From assembly GCF_000802965.1 (NCBI RefSeq), contig NZ_JSAK01000017.1, positions 154,382 to 218,381 of the forward strand: 64,000 bases of DNA, written 5' to 3'. Under the pieces are notes generated by a model, which was not told where the DNA came from, made no database searches, and saw only the letters and a program-made list of their open reading frames with translations. This document shows, piece by piece, positions 25,250 to 34,733 of the stretch (positions within the stretch are counted from its first letter, which is position 1; the number at the start of each line of letters is the position of its first letter). Origin of the DNA: Pseudomonas fluorescens (lineage in GTDB: Bacteria > Pseudomonadota > Gammaproteobacteria > Pseudomonadales > Pseudomonadaceae). The position numbers were made by a program, and so were the translations under genes.

Positions 25250-25341
25250 CTGTAGGAGCAAGCTTGCTCGCGATAGCGGCGTGTCAGTCGCCAGGGATGT
25301 TGGATGTGATGGCCTCATCGCCAGCAAGCCGGCACCTACAG
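25250..25341. repeat. REP-derived repeat, copy 2 of a direct tandem
   Basis: Same unit as the preceding copy, now with both arms present (CTGTAGGAGCAAGCTTGC at the left, GGCACCTACAGGG at the right). The shared middle reads GTCAGTCGCCAGGGATGTTG. Confidence 0.9.
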
Positions 25342-25354
25342 GGAATGGTGGTGG

Positions 25355-26236
25355 TCAAAACGTCGCAGCACCCAACACCAACTCCAAAAATGCCAACGCC
25401 GCCGCACTGTGATAGTTGTTCTTACGCCGAAGCAACGCAGCCCCGCGCTTCGGCCCCTCGCCCATCAATGGAATCCTGCTCAATGCACGCTCTGCGCTGG
25501 CGATGGGCTCCGGGAGGATCGTGGCAATGGCTGTGTGTTGAATGACCTCCAGCAACGTATTGACTGAATTGACCTCAATGGCCACCTTCGGCGTGATCTG
25601 CTCCTTCATGAAATACTCATCGATACAGGTGCGGGTAATGAAGTCCGGGGTCAGCAGCGCAAACTGCAATTGCGCGACGTCTTCAGCGGACAACACCGCC
25701 TGACGCTCATACAGCGGATGAGCCCGGCCCACCATCAACCCCAACGTCTCGGTAAATGCCGGGATCGACTCGATGTCGGCATTTCTCACCTGGTCAAAGG
25801 CAATCGCGATATCCAGCGAATCATCCGCCAACCCCGCTTCGATATCGGCCATCGACAATTCGAAAATCTCCAGATGGATGTTCGGGTATCGCACCACGTA
25901 ATCGCGTACCAACGGCCCGACCAGATACGCCATGAAGGTCGGTGTCATGGCCAGGCGCAAGGTGCCGCGGGACAAATCCTTGACGTCATGCAGCGCCCGC
26001 TTGCCCGCCTCCAGTTCCACCAGCACCCGCCGGGCGCACTCGATGTAGGCCTCTCCCGCATCGGTGGGCTTGACGGTGCGCGAGGTCCGGTCGAACAGGC
26101 TGACGCCGAGGGTTTCTTCGAGTTGGCGGATCTGTTGCGACAGGGTCGGCTGGGAAACGTGCAGTGCTTCGGCGGCCCGGGTGAAGCCGCCATGGTCGGC
26201 GACGGCCAGCAAGTAACGCAGATGACGCAACAACAT
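25355..26236 (-). CDS. cynR: LysR-type regulator of cyanate genes
   Basis: 293 residues, with N-terminal helix-turn-helix [20 protein letters not shown] followed by [17 protein letters not shown], then a LysR effector domain. It is divergent from cynS with 123 bases between starts, the standard cyn arrangement, and should activate cynS-cynT when cyanate is present. The name rests on position plus general resemblance to CynR. Confidence 0.92.
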   Translation of the reverse strand: MLLRHLRYLLAVADHGGFTRAAEALHVSQPTLSQQIRQLEETLGVSLFDRTSRTVKPTDAGEAYIECARRVLVELEAGKRALHDVKDLSRGTLRLAMTPTFMAYLVGPLVRDYVVRYPNIHLEIFELSMADIEAGLADDSLDIAIAFDQVRNADIESIPAFTETLGLMVGRAHPLYERQAVLSAEDVAQLQFALLTPDFITRTCIDEYFMKEQITPKVAIEVNSVNTLLEVIQHTAIATILPEPIASAERALSRIPLMGEGPKRGAALLRRKNNYHSAAALAFLELVLGAATF

Positions 26237-26359
26237 GGGATCACCCTCTATAGGCTGTGCTTATGCGTTGCATTGTATATCGGTCTTGGACGCTATGGAT
26301 GGATCGGCAGAGGATGGCTTCACACCCAAGCACCTCCCCACTGCGACAGGAGATACACC

Positions 26360-26827
26360 ATGCAACAGTCCCACGCCTACAACGATCCAAGCCTGGCCCT
26401 GACCACCGAAATCCTCGACGCCAAGGCGCGCAAGAACCTGTCCTGGCAGGATCTGACTGACGGCACCGGCCTTGGCCTGGCTTACGTCACCGCCGCCCTG
26501 CTCGGCCAGCACCCGTTGCCGGAAAGCGCCGCCAAAGTGATCGGCGAAAAACTGGAGCTGGACGCCGACGCGGTCGCCCGTCTGCAGATCATCCCGTTGC
26601 GCGGCAGCCTCACGGGTGTTCCGACTGACCCGACCATCTACCGCTTCTACGAAATGATCCAGATCTATGGCACCACGTTGAAGGCGCTGGTCCATGAGCA
26701 GTTCGGCGACGGCATCATCAGCGCGATCAACTTCAAGCTCGACCTGAAGAAAGTCGAAGACCCGGAAGGCGGCTCCCGCGCCGTGATCACCCTTGATGGC
26801 AAGTTCCTGCCGCTGCGTCCTTTCTAA
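26360..26827 (+). CDS. cynS: Cyanate hydratase (cyanase)
   Basis: 156 residues, the usual cyanase length. It converts cyanate and bicarbonate to ammonia and carbon dioxide. The catalytic residues known from E. coli (Arg96, Glu99, Ser122) are seen one position earlier: R95 and E98 in [12 protein letters not shown]121 in [12 protein letters not shown]. The N-terminal helical domain contains [23 protein letters not shown] 26360 follows AGGAG. It is upstream of a carbonic anhydrase that supplies bicarbonate. Confidence 0.97.
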   Translation: MQQSHAYNDPSLALTTEILDAKARKNLSWQDLTDGTGLGLAYVTAALLGQHPLPESAAKVIGEKLELDADAVARLQIIPLRGSLTGVPTDPTIYRFYEMIQIYGTTLKALVHEQFGDGIISAINFKLDLKKVEDPEGGSRAVITLDGKFLPLRPF

Positions 26828-26887
26828 GTTGATACCGGCCCGCGCTTTGCTGCGGGCCACACCCGATTCACCCATGAGGACGCCACC

Positions 26888-27547
26888 ATGCAAGCGCTCA
26901 TCGACGGTTTTTTGAAATTCCAGAAAGACGTCTTTCCACAACGCACCGATCTGTTCAAACACCTGGCCACCACGCAGCACCCGGGCACTTTGTTCATCAC
27001 CTGTTCCGACAGCCGTGTAGTGCCCGAACTGTTGACCCAACAAGAACCCGGTGAGCTGTTCGTGATCCGTAACGCCGGTAACATCGTGCCCTCCTACAGC
27101 CCCCATCCCGGCGGTGTGTCGGCCACGGTGGAATACGCCGTCGCGGTGTTGGGCGTGACTGACATTGTGATCTGCGGCCATTCCGACTGCGGCGCGATGA
27201 CGGCAGTTGCCAAGTGCAAATGTATGGATCACCTGCCCGCTGTCAGCGGCTGGTTGCAACACGCGGAGTCGGCAAAAGTCATCAACGAATCGCGGCCTCA
27301 CGCAGATGAAGCGGCAAAGGTCAGTTCGATGGTGCGTGAGAATGTCATCGCGCAACTGGCGAACATCCAGACCCACCCGAGCGTGCGTCTGGCCCAGGAG
27401 AAAGGCCTGTTGAACCTGCATGGGTGGGTGTACGACATTGAAACCGGCTCGATCGATGCGCTGGATGCTGGCAGCCGTACGTTTGTGTCGCTGGCCGAGC
27501 ACCCAGGCACCTGCGCCGTCTATGGCAGAGTGGTTGAGGCTGCGTGA
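26888..27547 (+). CDS. cynT: Beta-class carbonic anhydrase
   Basis: 219 residues. Zinc ligands are C39 and D41 in [12 protein letters not shown]98 and C101 in [10 protein letters not shown]. It hydrates CO2 to bicarbonate, preventing bicarbonate loss during cyanase action. It is 60 bases downstream of cynS with GAGG before the ATG, and its transcript ends at a strong terminator. The length and order match CynT. Confidence 0.96.
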   Translation: MQALIDGFLKFQKDVFPQRTDLFKHLATTQHPGTLFITCSDSRVVPELLTQQEPGELFVIRNAGNIVPSYSPHPGGVSATVEYAVAVLGVTDIVICGHSDCGAMTAVAKCKCMDHLPAVSGWLQHAESAKVINESRPHADEAAKVSSMVRENVIAQLANIQTHPSVRLAQEKGLLNLHGWVYDIETGSIDALDAGSRTFVSLAEHPGTCAVYGRVVEAA

Positions 27548-27555
27548 TCAGCGTC

Positions 27556-27593
27556 ACAGCGACCGCCATTGCAGCGGTCGCTGTGGTTTTTTT
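27556..27593 (+). terminator. Rho-independent terminator of cynST
   Basis: ACAGCGACCGC / GCGGTCGCTGT, an 11-bp perfect stem with a 7-base loop, followed by GG and seven Ts. It also overlaps the end of the convergent dehydrogenase gene. Confidence 0.95.
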
Positions 27594-29094
27594 AGCGCTT
27601 AACGCCCAGATCGATCTGGGTCATGCGACTGCGAATGGTGAACACGCCATCGCCCGAAAGAATCGCACTGCGCGCAAACAAGCGACCACTCTCCCAGTTC
27701 GACAGGCCCAGTTCCGGCTTGTTGAGCGCGTACTGACCATCGACCCAACGGGTGATCCCGTTGCCAACAAAAGGTGCGTTAACCGCGTTGTAGAAACGCT
27801 CCTGCGTCGCTGCGTCTTCACTGAGGAGGGACACGGTGAACTGCGGGCTGTAGCGATTGAACAAGGCGATGGCGTTGTCCAGGTCGTCGACGATCTTCAG
27901 GCTGACTTCCGGGGTTTCTTCCCACTCCCATTCGCGGCCCAATTGATCTTCCGGCAACGCCTCGGCCAGTGCTTCGGTGCGGTAGCCTTCGGCGCGATAA
28001 ACCTCCACGCTGGCGGTTCGCCAATCTGCCGGCAGGAACGATTCGCTGCCTTCTACGATATGCAACTTGCAGCCTTGACCGCGTGCCTTGCCAGCCTGTT
28101 GCAGTGCGTCGAGAAACAGCGGCACCAGTTCGGCGGCGCGGTCGCGCTGGATCAGGCAGACGTTGAGGGTGTTGCAGACCTTGCGGTCGAGGGAGTTGCG
28201 CACCACGGCGGCAAAGCGCGTCGCATCGGCGCCAGTGTCGGCGATCAACCAGGCGCCGCCCGTGCCGTGCAGGCTGACGGCGGTGCCGGCCTGCTGCGCG
28301 ATGCTGCCCAGTTGACTGACGGCACGGCCCGAACCACGCGCCACGGCCAGCGACAGACGACGGTCGGCGAACATCGCCCAACCAGCGGCGTGATTGACGC
28401 TTTCCACGAGCGACACCGCGCCGGTCGGCAACCCGGCGTCGTTCAGTGCCGGGTTCAATGCGTGAGTGACGATAGCTTGAGCCGTGCCCAACGCATCGCT
28501 GCCAATGCGCAGCACTGCGGTGTTACCGGTGCGCAGTACGCCAGCGGCATCGGCGAAGACATTCGGGCGACCCTCGAAGACGAACGCGACAATGCCCAGC
28601 GGTGAGACCACTTGCTCCACTTTCCAGCCGTCGTGCTCGACGCAACTGATCACTTTGCCACGGGTGGCCGACGCATCGCGCCAGGCGCGCAGACCGGCGA
28701 TCATGTCGCGGCGCATGCGTTCATCCGCCAGCAAACGCGTGGTCGAACGCCCGCGTGCCTTGGCCCGTTCGATGTCGGCCAGGTTCGCGGCCTCGATCAA
28801 GGCCCAGCATTCAGCCGTCTCCAGGCGTTGCGCGAACAAATCGAAAAAGGCGCTGATGGCCTGATCCGACACCTTCGACATCGCCTTAAACGCCGCTTCG
28901 GCACGCTCGATCGCGACGGCAGCCGCTTGCTGGTCAGCCACCGGAATCAGCAACAACTCGCCGCTTACCTGTTCCACCAACAAGTGGTCACCGGGCTGGA
29001 AGCGTGCCGCCAGTTCGGGGCTTACCACAGTGACACGATTGCCAGCGAAAGGGATCGGCGTGCCAGCGACTAGACGTTCGAGCGCAAGAGACAT
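27592..29094 (-). CDS. ProA-like aldehyde dehydrogenase family protein
   Basis: 500 residues. It resembles glutamate-5-semialdehyde dehydrogenase (ProA): VVSPLGIVAFVFEGRPNVFADAA, the catalytic-cysteine segment DRKVCNTLNVCLI, and FVGNGITRWVDGQYALNKPELG near the end. Normal ProA is about 420 residues; this protein has about 70 extra residues at the N-terminus (FAGNRVTVVSPELAARFQPG onward) before the ProA-like part. It may be a paralogue with another semialdehyde substrate. It is convergent with cynT and has no proB or other proline gene beside it. Confidence 0.85.
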   Translation of the reverse strand: MSLALERLVAGTPIPFAGNRVTVVSPELAARFQPGDHLLVEQVSGELLLIPVADQQAAAVAIERAEAAFKAMSKVSDQAISAFFDLFAQRLETAECWALIEAANLADIERAKARGRSTTRLLADERMRRDMIAGLRAWRDASATRGKVISCVEHDGWKVEQVVSPLGIVAFVFEGRPNVFADAAGVLRTGNTAVLRIGSDALGTAQAIVTHALNPALNDAGLPTGAVSLVESVNHAAGWAMFADRRLSLAVARGSGRAVSQLGSIAQQAGTAVSLHGTGGAWLIADTGADATRFAAVVRNSLDRKVCNTLNVCLIQRDRAAELVPLFLDALQQAGKARGQGCKLHIVEGSESFLPADWRTASVEVYRAEGYRTEALAEALPEDQLGREWEWEETPEVSLKIVDDLDNAIALFNRYSPQFTVSLLSEDAATQERFYNAVNAPFVGNGITRWVDGQYALNKPELGLSNWESGRLFARSAILSGDGVFTIRSRMTQIDLGVKR

Positions 29095-29408
29095 GAAGCG
29101 GTATCACCATGCAATGGGCGGGCGGAAAATGTATAGCAAAACACCTGTGGGGGCGAGCCTGCTCGCGATAGCGGACAGACAGGCACATTGATTTCGACTG
29201 GCCTGGCCTCATCGCGAGCAAGCTTGCTCCTAAAGGGATATGCGGTGGCTGGTGATTGCTACGTATCAAAGTGTGTACAGCCCCGCCCTCGACACACCCC
29301 GCACTTAAAACCCGCCACAAACGACACACCGCAGATACACCCGGTTGATGAAATACGTCTCAACGGGCACACCGCCGCCCGACATCCCTGACTTGAAGGA
29401 GATCAACC
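29095..29408. other. Intergenic region between divergent genes
   Basis: No gene seen. It contains a REP pair at 29144-29237 and an ACAAACGACACACC stretch before the DoxX gene, whose promoter should lie here. Confidence 0.6.
29144..29237. repeat. REP pair, GCGAGC/GCTCGC family
   Basis: Arms GTGGGGGCGAGCCTGCTC and GAGCAAGCTTGCTCC flank about 45 bases. Confidence 0.85.
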
Positions 29409-29924
29409 ATGAGCACCTCGATTTCATCGGCCGTCAAAAGCCTGCACCTGAACCTTGACCGTGCCGGTAGCTGGATCGCGCCACTGACTTTGCGGGTGTT
29501 TCTCGCCTGGGAGTTCTTCGAGTCAGGCCTGGAGAAATTCAATGGCGAAAACTGGTTCGCCGACATTCAGGACCGTTTTCTGTTTCCGTTCAACCACCTT
29601 CCGGCCACGCTGAACTGGGAACTGTCGATGTGGGTGGAGCTGATCTGTGCCCTCGCCCTGCTGGTCGGCCTGGCTACTCGGTTCTCGGCGATCAGCCTGA
29701 TCGTGGTCACCATCGTCGCGACCGCCGCGGTGCACTGGCCAGCCGACTGGTCGACCTTGAGCGAACTGGCCCAGGGTTACTCCATCAGCAACAAAGGTTT
29801 CGGCAACTTCAAGCTGCCACTGATTTACCTCGCCGCCCTCGTACCGCTGGTGCTTTCCGGCCCTGGCAAGTTCAGCCTCGATGCGTTGCTGGCCCGATTT
29901 TTCTGGAAGCGCAATCAACACTGA
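29409..29924 (+). CDS. DoxX-family membrane protein
   Basis: 171 residues with four predicted membrane segments: around PLTLRVFLAWEFFESGLEKF, ELSMWVELICALALLVGLAT, SLIVVTIVATAAVHW and LIYLAALVPLVLSG. The DoxX family signature R-x-x-L-x-W-E-F/G-K is present near residue 30-40. Members are linked to thiosulfate:quinone or other redox activity at the inner membrane, but the function of this kind is unsettled. AAGGAG precedes the ATG. The convergent neighbour is a Fic remnant. Confidence 0.9.
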   Translation: MSTSISSAVKSLHLNLDRAGSWIAPLTLRVFLAWEFFESGLEKFNGENWFADIQDRFLFPFNHLPATLNWELSMWVELICALALLVGLATRFSAISLIVVTIVATAAVHWPADWSTLSELAQGYSISNKGFGNFKLPLIYLAALVPLVLSGPGKFSLDALLARFFWKRNQH

Positions 29925-29926
29925 TA

Positions 29927-30199
29927 CTAAGTCCCCTCAAACGCGGAGCGCACGGCATCCACGACACGGTCCGCCATGCGTTCTTCATCAAGTTGCGGGT
30001 AAGCTTTCTTTAACTTGCCGGACACTGCCCATCCGTTCTCCTTGATAGAACGGATGATGCGGTTCGCATCCTGGTCTGGCATTTCCAGCACCTCTTTGAG
30101 TTGCTCCTGAGCTCGCTGAAAAATCACCAATACTCTGGCTTCATCCGCCATTTCCTTGCGTATCGTGTGCTCGACCACGTACACGAAACCAAATGCCAA
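29927..30199 (-). pseudogene. C-terminal remnant of a Fic-family protein
   Basis: The 90-residue frame reads FGFVYVVEHTIRKEMADEAR, then LKEVLEMPDQDANRIIRSI and VSGKLKKAYPQLDEERM. This order (FxYxxEKTI, an acidic P-poor helix, VDMPD, then LSKRAR-like) matches my memory of the last 90 residues of Fic AMP-transferases. The catalytic HPFx(D/E)GNGR motif and everything before it are absent. The upstream side runs into AT-rich sequence with no continuation. A functional small protein is possible but less likely. Confidence 0.55.
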
Positions 30200-30380
30200 G
30201 ACCGCGGCACGAAATCCTTTACGAAGACAAGAAAAACGCTAACAGAACAGAGATTGTATGGTGAAACGCTAATTTCCGTTGATGGAAAAAGACTAATGAT
30301 CGAGGAAATTTGATAACGAATCCGGCTTTTGAGAAAAAAACGATAACAGGATTCAAGATAGACGTTATCGCGCCTGAAAA
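30200..30380. other. AT-rich scar beside the Fic remnant
   Basis: About 180 bases with low GC (runs such as GAAAAACGCTAACAG and GGAAAAAGACTAATG) in an otherwise GC-rich window. A plus-strand frame ends YGETLISVDGKRLMIEEI at a TGA (30311-30313) without a believable start. I see no intact gene. Confidence 0.6.
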
Positions 30381-31355
30381 TTATCGAATCTCTTCTTCCA
30401 CTGCCTCGATCCCGACCAGTTTCGGATGCGTACTGCGTTCATGCACATGGGCATGCGGGGTGCGGTCGATCAGCAGGCTCAGCAGTTCCGGACGACTGTA
30501 ATGCCCACGCGAATCCATCATGCGTTTGCGCTTGTCGATCAGGCACATGTCGAGGTCGACAATCACCTCGCCCTCGCCTTCGGTCAACGCCCCCAGCACC
30601 ACGCCGTCGGGGCTGATGATCGCGGTGTAGCAACCGCCGGAAATCGGCCCGATCGGGCAACCGGTGTCGGCCATGATCTGCGCTTGTTGCTCAGGGTTGA
30701 GCCAGGCGGTGGAGTTGACCACGAAGCAGGCCGCTTCCAACGCGTGCTGGCGGATGCTGACTTCCATTTGCGAGGTGAACAGCGGACCGGCAAACGAGCC
30801 GGGGTACATCGAGGCGTGGATCTGTTCGCCGTCGGCCATCAACGCATATCGGGCTAGCGGATTGTAGTGTTCCCAGCAGGCCAGTTGGCCGATGCGCCCT
30901 ACCGCGCTGTCGACGGCGCGCAGGCCGGAACCGTCGCCCATGCCCCAGATCATGCGTTCGTGATAGGTCGGGGAAATCTTGCGGCGGCTCTGGATCAGCG
31001 TGCCGTCGGCATCAAATAGCAGTTGCGTGTTGTATAAAGTGCCAGCGTCACGTTCGTTGACGCCGATGGAGACGACCATGCCCGCCTCTCTGGCGGCGGC
31101 GCCAATAGCGTCAGTCGCTGCCGACGGCACGGTGACGGCCTGATCCAGCAACTTGTAGTGCTCCGCGCCCATGGCGAACGGCGACTGGACGAACGAGAAA
31201 TACGGGTAGTACGGCACGATGGTTTCCGGGAACACGGCGAACTGCACGCCCTGCTCGCCGAGTTCGAGGATCTTCTCCACGACTTTATTGACGGTGCCTT
31301 CACGGCTGTAGAGCACGGGGCTGATTTGTACGGCGGCGGCTTTGACGAAGGTCAT
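30381..31355 (-). CDS. Nitrilase
   Basis: 324 residues of the nitrilase superfamily, branch 1 type. The catalytic triad is visible: E44 in [17 protein letters not shown]126 in [16 protein letters not shown]160 in [13 protein letters not shown]. It hydrolyses nitriles to acid and ammonia. The pattern is close to the aliphatic Synechocystis nitrilase. ATG 31355 gives the family N-terminus [16 protein letters not shown]; the longer frame to 31439 adds unlike residues. The GlxA-type regulator upstream may control it. PinA-type beta-cyanoalanine nitrilase is another possible specificity. Confidence 0.94.
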   Translation of the reverse strand: MTFVKAAAVQISPVLYSREGTVNKVVEKILELGEQGVQFAVFPETIVPYYPYFSFVQSPFAMGAEHYKLLDQAVTVPSAATDAIGAAAREAGMVVSIGVNERDAGTLYNTQLLFDADGTLIQSRRKISPTYHERMIWGMGDGSGLRAVDSAVGRIGQLACWEHYNPLARYALMADGEQIHASMYPGSFAGPLFTSQMEVSIRQHALEAACFVVNSTAWLNPEQQAQIMADTGCPIGPISGGCYTAIISPDGVVLGALTEGEGEVIVDLDMCLIDKRKRMMDSRGHYSRPELLSLLIDRTPHAHVHERSTHPKLVGIEAVEEEIR

Positions 31356-31473
31356 GGCGGTGATCTCATTGAGAGGATGGGCTTCAACGAGATCAAGATT
31401 ACGGCAATCATATTCAGTCCTGAATGTCGTATGTACCACCTTTTAGGACAAAAAAAGATGTCACGTACAATCT

Positions 31474-31575
31474 GTGGCGAGGGAGCTCGCTCCCGCTGGA
31501 CTGCGCAGCAGTTCCCTTCTTTTGGGTGAAGAGGGGTCGCTACGCGGCCCAGCGGGAGCAAGCTCCCTCGCCACA
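31474..31575. repeat. REP pair, GTGGCGAGGGAG family
   Basis: Arms TGTGGCGAGGGAGCTCGC and GCAAGCTCCCTCGCCACA, one with a single-base change, between nitrilase and its regulator. Confidence 0.92.
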
Positions 31576-31605
31576 GGTTCGGTGTTTAGAATTGAAAGAT
31601 GTGAG

Positions 31606-32538
31606 TTAGCCCCGATTGGCCCGCTGGATGACTTGTGGTGGCTGGCCGAAGGCACGGAGGAATGCCCGCCGCATGCGCTCCCTGTCACCAAACCCGGTCT
31701 CGGTCGCCACCACATCTATCGAGTGCCGGCCGGATTCCATCATCAACCGCGCGGACTCAACCCGCATGCTTTCGATGGCTTTGGCCGGCGATTGCCCGGT
31801 TTCGGCATTGAACACGCGGCTGAACTGGCGAGGACTGAGATGGACCGCGTTCGCCAGTTCCTCGACCGACAATTCGGACTTCAGATTTTGCTTGGCGTAT
31901 GTCAGCGCCGCCTGGATGCGGTCGGTCTTGGGTTCCAATTCCAGCATCACCGAAAACTGCGACTGTCCACCTGCCCGGCGGTGATACACCACCAATTGCC
32001 GGGCGACCCGCCGTGCAATCTCGGCGCCCAGATCCTTCTCGACCAAAGCCAGCGCCAAATCGACGCAAGCGCTCATGCCCGCAGCGGTCCAGATGTTGCC
32101 ATCGTTGATGAATATACGGTCCTCTTCGACCTTGATCCTGGGATACGTCCGCTGCAGTGACGCGGCGTGACACCAGTGAGTGGTCGCGCGCCGGCCATCC
32201 AGCAAACCGGCCTCGGCCAAGGCAATGGCGCCGGTGCAAATCGAACCGAGGCGACGGGTGGTTCGGCTGGCCTGACGCAAAAATTCGACCATGCCCGTCG
32301 ATACTGGACGAATCACGTTATCGCCCATCACCAACAGCGTATCGAACGAACGCTGGTCGAACGCGGTGGTTTCCACGGCAAAACCGGCAGAGGTTTGCAC
32401 CATGCCGCCGTGCTCGGACAACAAGGCAATGCTATACAGCGGCTCTTCCAGCGCGTTGTTCGTCAGTTCGAACGTGGCACACATGGCCAGGCCCAACACC
32501 TGGAAACCGGGGTAAACGATGAGTCCGATGTGCTGCAT
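31606..32538 (-). CDS. GlxA-family (AraC-type) transcriptional regulator
   Basis: 310 residues: an N-terminal DJ-1/PfpI-like domain (QHIGLIVYPGFQVLGLA, SICTGAIALAEAGLLDGRRATTHW) and a C-terminal AraC helix-turn-helix (LSPRQFSRVFNAETGQSPAK, then VVATETGFGDRERMRRAF). I chose ATG 32538, which gives the normal family start; 32559 is an alternative 7 codons earlier. It is 251 bases before the nitrilase gene in the same direction and probably controls it or the divergent-side catabolic genes. Confidence 0.92.
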   Translation of the reverse strand: MQHIGLIVYPGFQVLGLAMCATFELTNNALEEPLYSIALLSEHGGMVQTSAGFAVETTAFDQRSFDTLLVMGDNVIRPVSTGMVEFLRQASRTTRRLGSICTGAIALAEAGLLDGRRATTHWCHAASLQRTYPRIKVEEDRIFINDGNIWTAAGMSACVDLALALVEKDLGAEIARRVARQLVVYHRRAGGQSQFSVMLELEPKTDRIQAALTYAKQNLKSELSVEELANAVHLSPRQFSRVFNAETGQSPAKAIESMRVESARLMMESGRHSIDVVATETGFGDRERMRRAFLRAFGQPPQVIQRANRG

Positions 32539-32674
32539 GGCGCTTGTCTCGATGTCCATAAAGGTGGCATGGCCGTTTATTCGGCCACAGGATCGGACTT
32601 TACGCCTGCCAAGGCTCTCATCTGTAAAAAACCGTCCAATGGCCATTGAGGCCCCGCCCATGGCCACCTTCGAA

Positions 32675-33754
32675 TCAGAGCTGATTCGCCATCGCCATGT
32701 TCACGAACCGCGTATCGAAGCGCAACTTGATGTTGTTTTTGTCGCCCAGGGTCGAGCCGTCGGCGAACTGCATGCCCACCGCATCGGCGCTGGTCGCGGC
32801 CTGGCCGAGCAAGCCCTTGGCGAAGGAAAAGGTGCGGACCTTGTCCATGGTGTGACGAATCGCCTCGGAACTGGCGAACTCATAAGCAGTGGTCGGCGTA
32901 TAGAACAACATGGTTTGGGTGAGTTGATCCTCGTAGCCCTTCAGATCGGTGCCCGAACGTTCGGCCATCGACGTGCGTGCGGCGATGGCCTGTGCGTTGT
33001 CGCCAGACATCAATTGCAAGGTTTCAAACCACGCGCCCACCAACGCCTTGCCCAGTTCCGGGTTGGCCGCCAGTGTCTCGGTGTTCACCGCCATCATGTC
33101 GATGATCTCCCCAGGAATTTCCCTGGAGGTGAAGACCTGAACCGCCGTCGGCGATTGCTTCATCACCATGCTCAATTGTGGATTCCACAACGCCGCCGCT
33201 GTCACGCCGGGGGTGGTGAAAGAGGCCACTGCATCGGCGTCCGAAGTGTTCATGATCTTGATGTCGCGCTGGCTCAGGCCGTGGATATCCAGCGCCCGGG
33301 ACATCAGGTAATCGGAGACCGACAGTTCCACCAGATTGACTTGCTGGCCCTTGATGTCGGCGAAGGTCTTGCCGTGTTTGAGGACAATCGCGTCGTTACC
33401 GTTGGAGTAATCCCCGAGGATCAGCCCCGTGGTGTCCACGCCGTTGGCGCCTGGAATGGTCAGGGCATCCATGTTGGTCATGCCGCAAGCATCGAATGCG
33501 CCCGCGGAGTATTGGTTGATCGACTCGATGTAGTCATTGAGCTGAACCAATTCGATCTTGATGCCGTACTTCTTTGCCCATTTGTCGATGATCCCGTGTT
33601 CGCTGGCGTAGCCCCACGGCATCCAGCCGGAATAGATCGACCACGCGACCTTGAATTCCTGTTTCTTCTCAGCCGCCGAAGCACCGAAAGCGAGACAGGA
33701 AACCGCCAGTAACACGGCTGCAAAACGGTAAAACACGCACGAGAATGCCTTCAT
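32675..33754 (-). CDS. Periplasmic solute-binding protein (NMT1/urea-carboxylase-associated type)
   Basis: 359 residues with a signal peptide ending GASA. The mature part KVAWSIYSGWMPWGYASEHG resembles the substrate-binding proteins found beside urea carboxylase genes and other NMT1/THI5-like proteins. It should capture a small nitrogen compound, but no permease or ATPase is adjacent. It is the last gene of a minus-strand operon behind an unknown protein (39 bases) and an oxygenase, so its ligand may be their substrate. Confidence 0.85.
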   Translation of the reverse strand: MKAFSCVFYRFAAVLLAVSCLAFGASAAEKKQEFKVAWSIYSGWMPWGYASEHGIIDKWAKKYGIKIELVQLNDYIESINQYSAGAFDACGMTNMDALTIPGANGVDTTGLILGDYSNGNDAIVLKHGKTFADIKGQQVNLVELSVSDYLMSRALDIHGLSQRDIKIMNTSDADAVASFTTPGVTAAALWNPQLSMVMKQSPTAVQVFTSREIPGEIIDMMAVNTETLAANPELGKALVGAWFETLQLMSGDNAQAIAARTSMAERSGTDLKGYEDQLTQTMLFYTPTTAYEFASSEAIRHTMDKVRTFSFAKGLLGQAATSADAVGMQFADGSTLGDKNNIKLRFDTRFVNMAMANQL

Positions 33755-33793
33755 GGAAACCTCACGGGTTATGAATGGGGTGACGCATTGATT

Positions 33794-34732
33794 TCAAACG
33801 AGCGGCTGGGTGTAGCGGCTCAACGTCGGGGATTCGCGCTCGTACCACTGCGCGGCGTCGCGGGTAAATCCGGTGGATTGCGCGTAGCTGACTTGCTGCT
33901 CCAGCGTGTCAATGATGAACAGCCGTTCGCAGGCCAGACCATCGACGAGCAATCGTTGAGTGACGTGAACCCCGTCAGCTTGAAGCTCGAAACCATCCAG
34001 TGAGATCAGCGGCTGACCCACACGCGCGGCACAGGTGGAGAGCGTCACCTTGTAGCCCTCGTCGAGCGAGCCCTGAGCCACCGAAGTCTCGAAGTTGAAC
34101 GCACGGCGCAGCCATTGCGGATCATCAGCGTGTTGGGCGACCCGCTCTCGCAGGGGCACACCGCTCTCGAGCGGATGGGCGCGCCCCAGCACCAGAGCCG
34201 CATATTCACCGCAGACAATCAGACCACCACCGCGATGGCGCACGACGCCGCTCTCGAGTTCCTTTTCCTCCAACAGCCGCAAACCAATCAACGCACCCGG
34301 CGCCGACGATTGCAGGCGCCAGTCTTCGACATAGGCGCCGCTGGGCGCGAACTCGATCATGCAGTTGCCGATACGTTTGAGCAGCCCCGGCTCAGGCCAG
34401 CGATTGTGCAACTGCAAGGACGTGTCGGTGTGCCAACTGAGGACTTCGCCTTCCCATGAACACAAGGCTTCCCAACCTTCGTAGTTGGCCAGTCGTTGCA
34501 GCTCTTCAGCGCTGTAGGCCAGCAACGGTCTGGCTTGCACCTGGTGTTCTTCCAGCGGCAGGCGCAAGTCGATGGTGAAGTTGCGGCTTTGAAACCAGCA
34601 CACGTGGGTCTGCGTATCGGTCAGGCCGTCGGCAAAGCTGATTGCCCGGCGTTTGTAGAAACCCAGCATCCAGTCCGGAACACCTTGCTCCGGTTGCTGC
34701 GGGTGACGCGAGACAAGTTCATTGAGGTGCAT
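33794..34732 (-). CDS. Protein of unknown function in an oxygenase operon
   Basis: 312 residues; I do not recognise it. It has no signal peptide and is strand-rich, with features such as THVCWFQSRNFTIDLRLPL, SWHTDTSLQLHNRWPEPG and NCMIEFAPSGAYVEDWRLQ, which look like a beta-barrel (calycin-like) fold in two halves. The start lies one base after the oxygenase stop, so the two are tightly coupled. A role as a binding or isomerising partner of the oxygenase is only inference. Confidence 0.85.
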   Translation of the reverse strand: MHLNELVSRHPQQPEQGVPDWMLGFYKRRAISFADGLTDTQTHVCWFQSRNFTIDLRLPLEEHQVQARPLLAYSAEELQRLANYEGWEALCSWEGEVLSWHTDTSLQLHNRWPEPGLLKRIGNCMIEFAPSGAYVEDWRLQSSAPGALIGLRLLEEKELESGVVRHRGGGLIVCGEYAALVLGRAHPLESGVPLRERVAQHADDPQWLRRAFNFETSVAQGSLDEGYKVTLSTCAARVGQPLISLDGFELQADGVHVTQRLLVDGLACERLFIIDTLEQQVSYAQSTGFTRDAAQWYERESPTLSRYTQPLV

Positions 34733-34733
34733 A

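Noticed and set aside
25137..25341. Possible CRISPR-like repeats
   Set aside because: Only two long units, no uniform spacers; they belong to the REP families.
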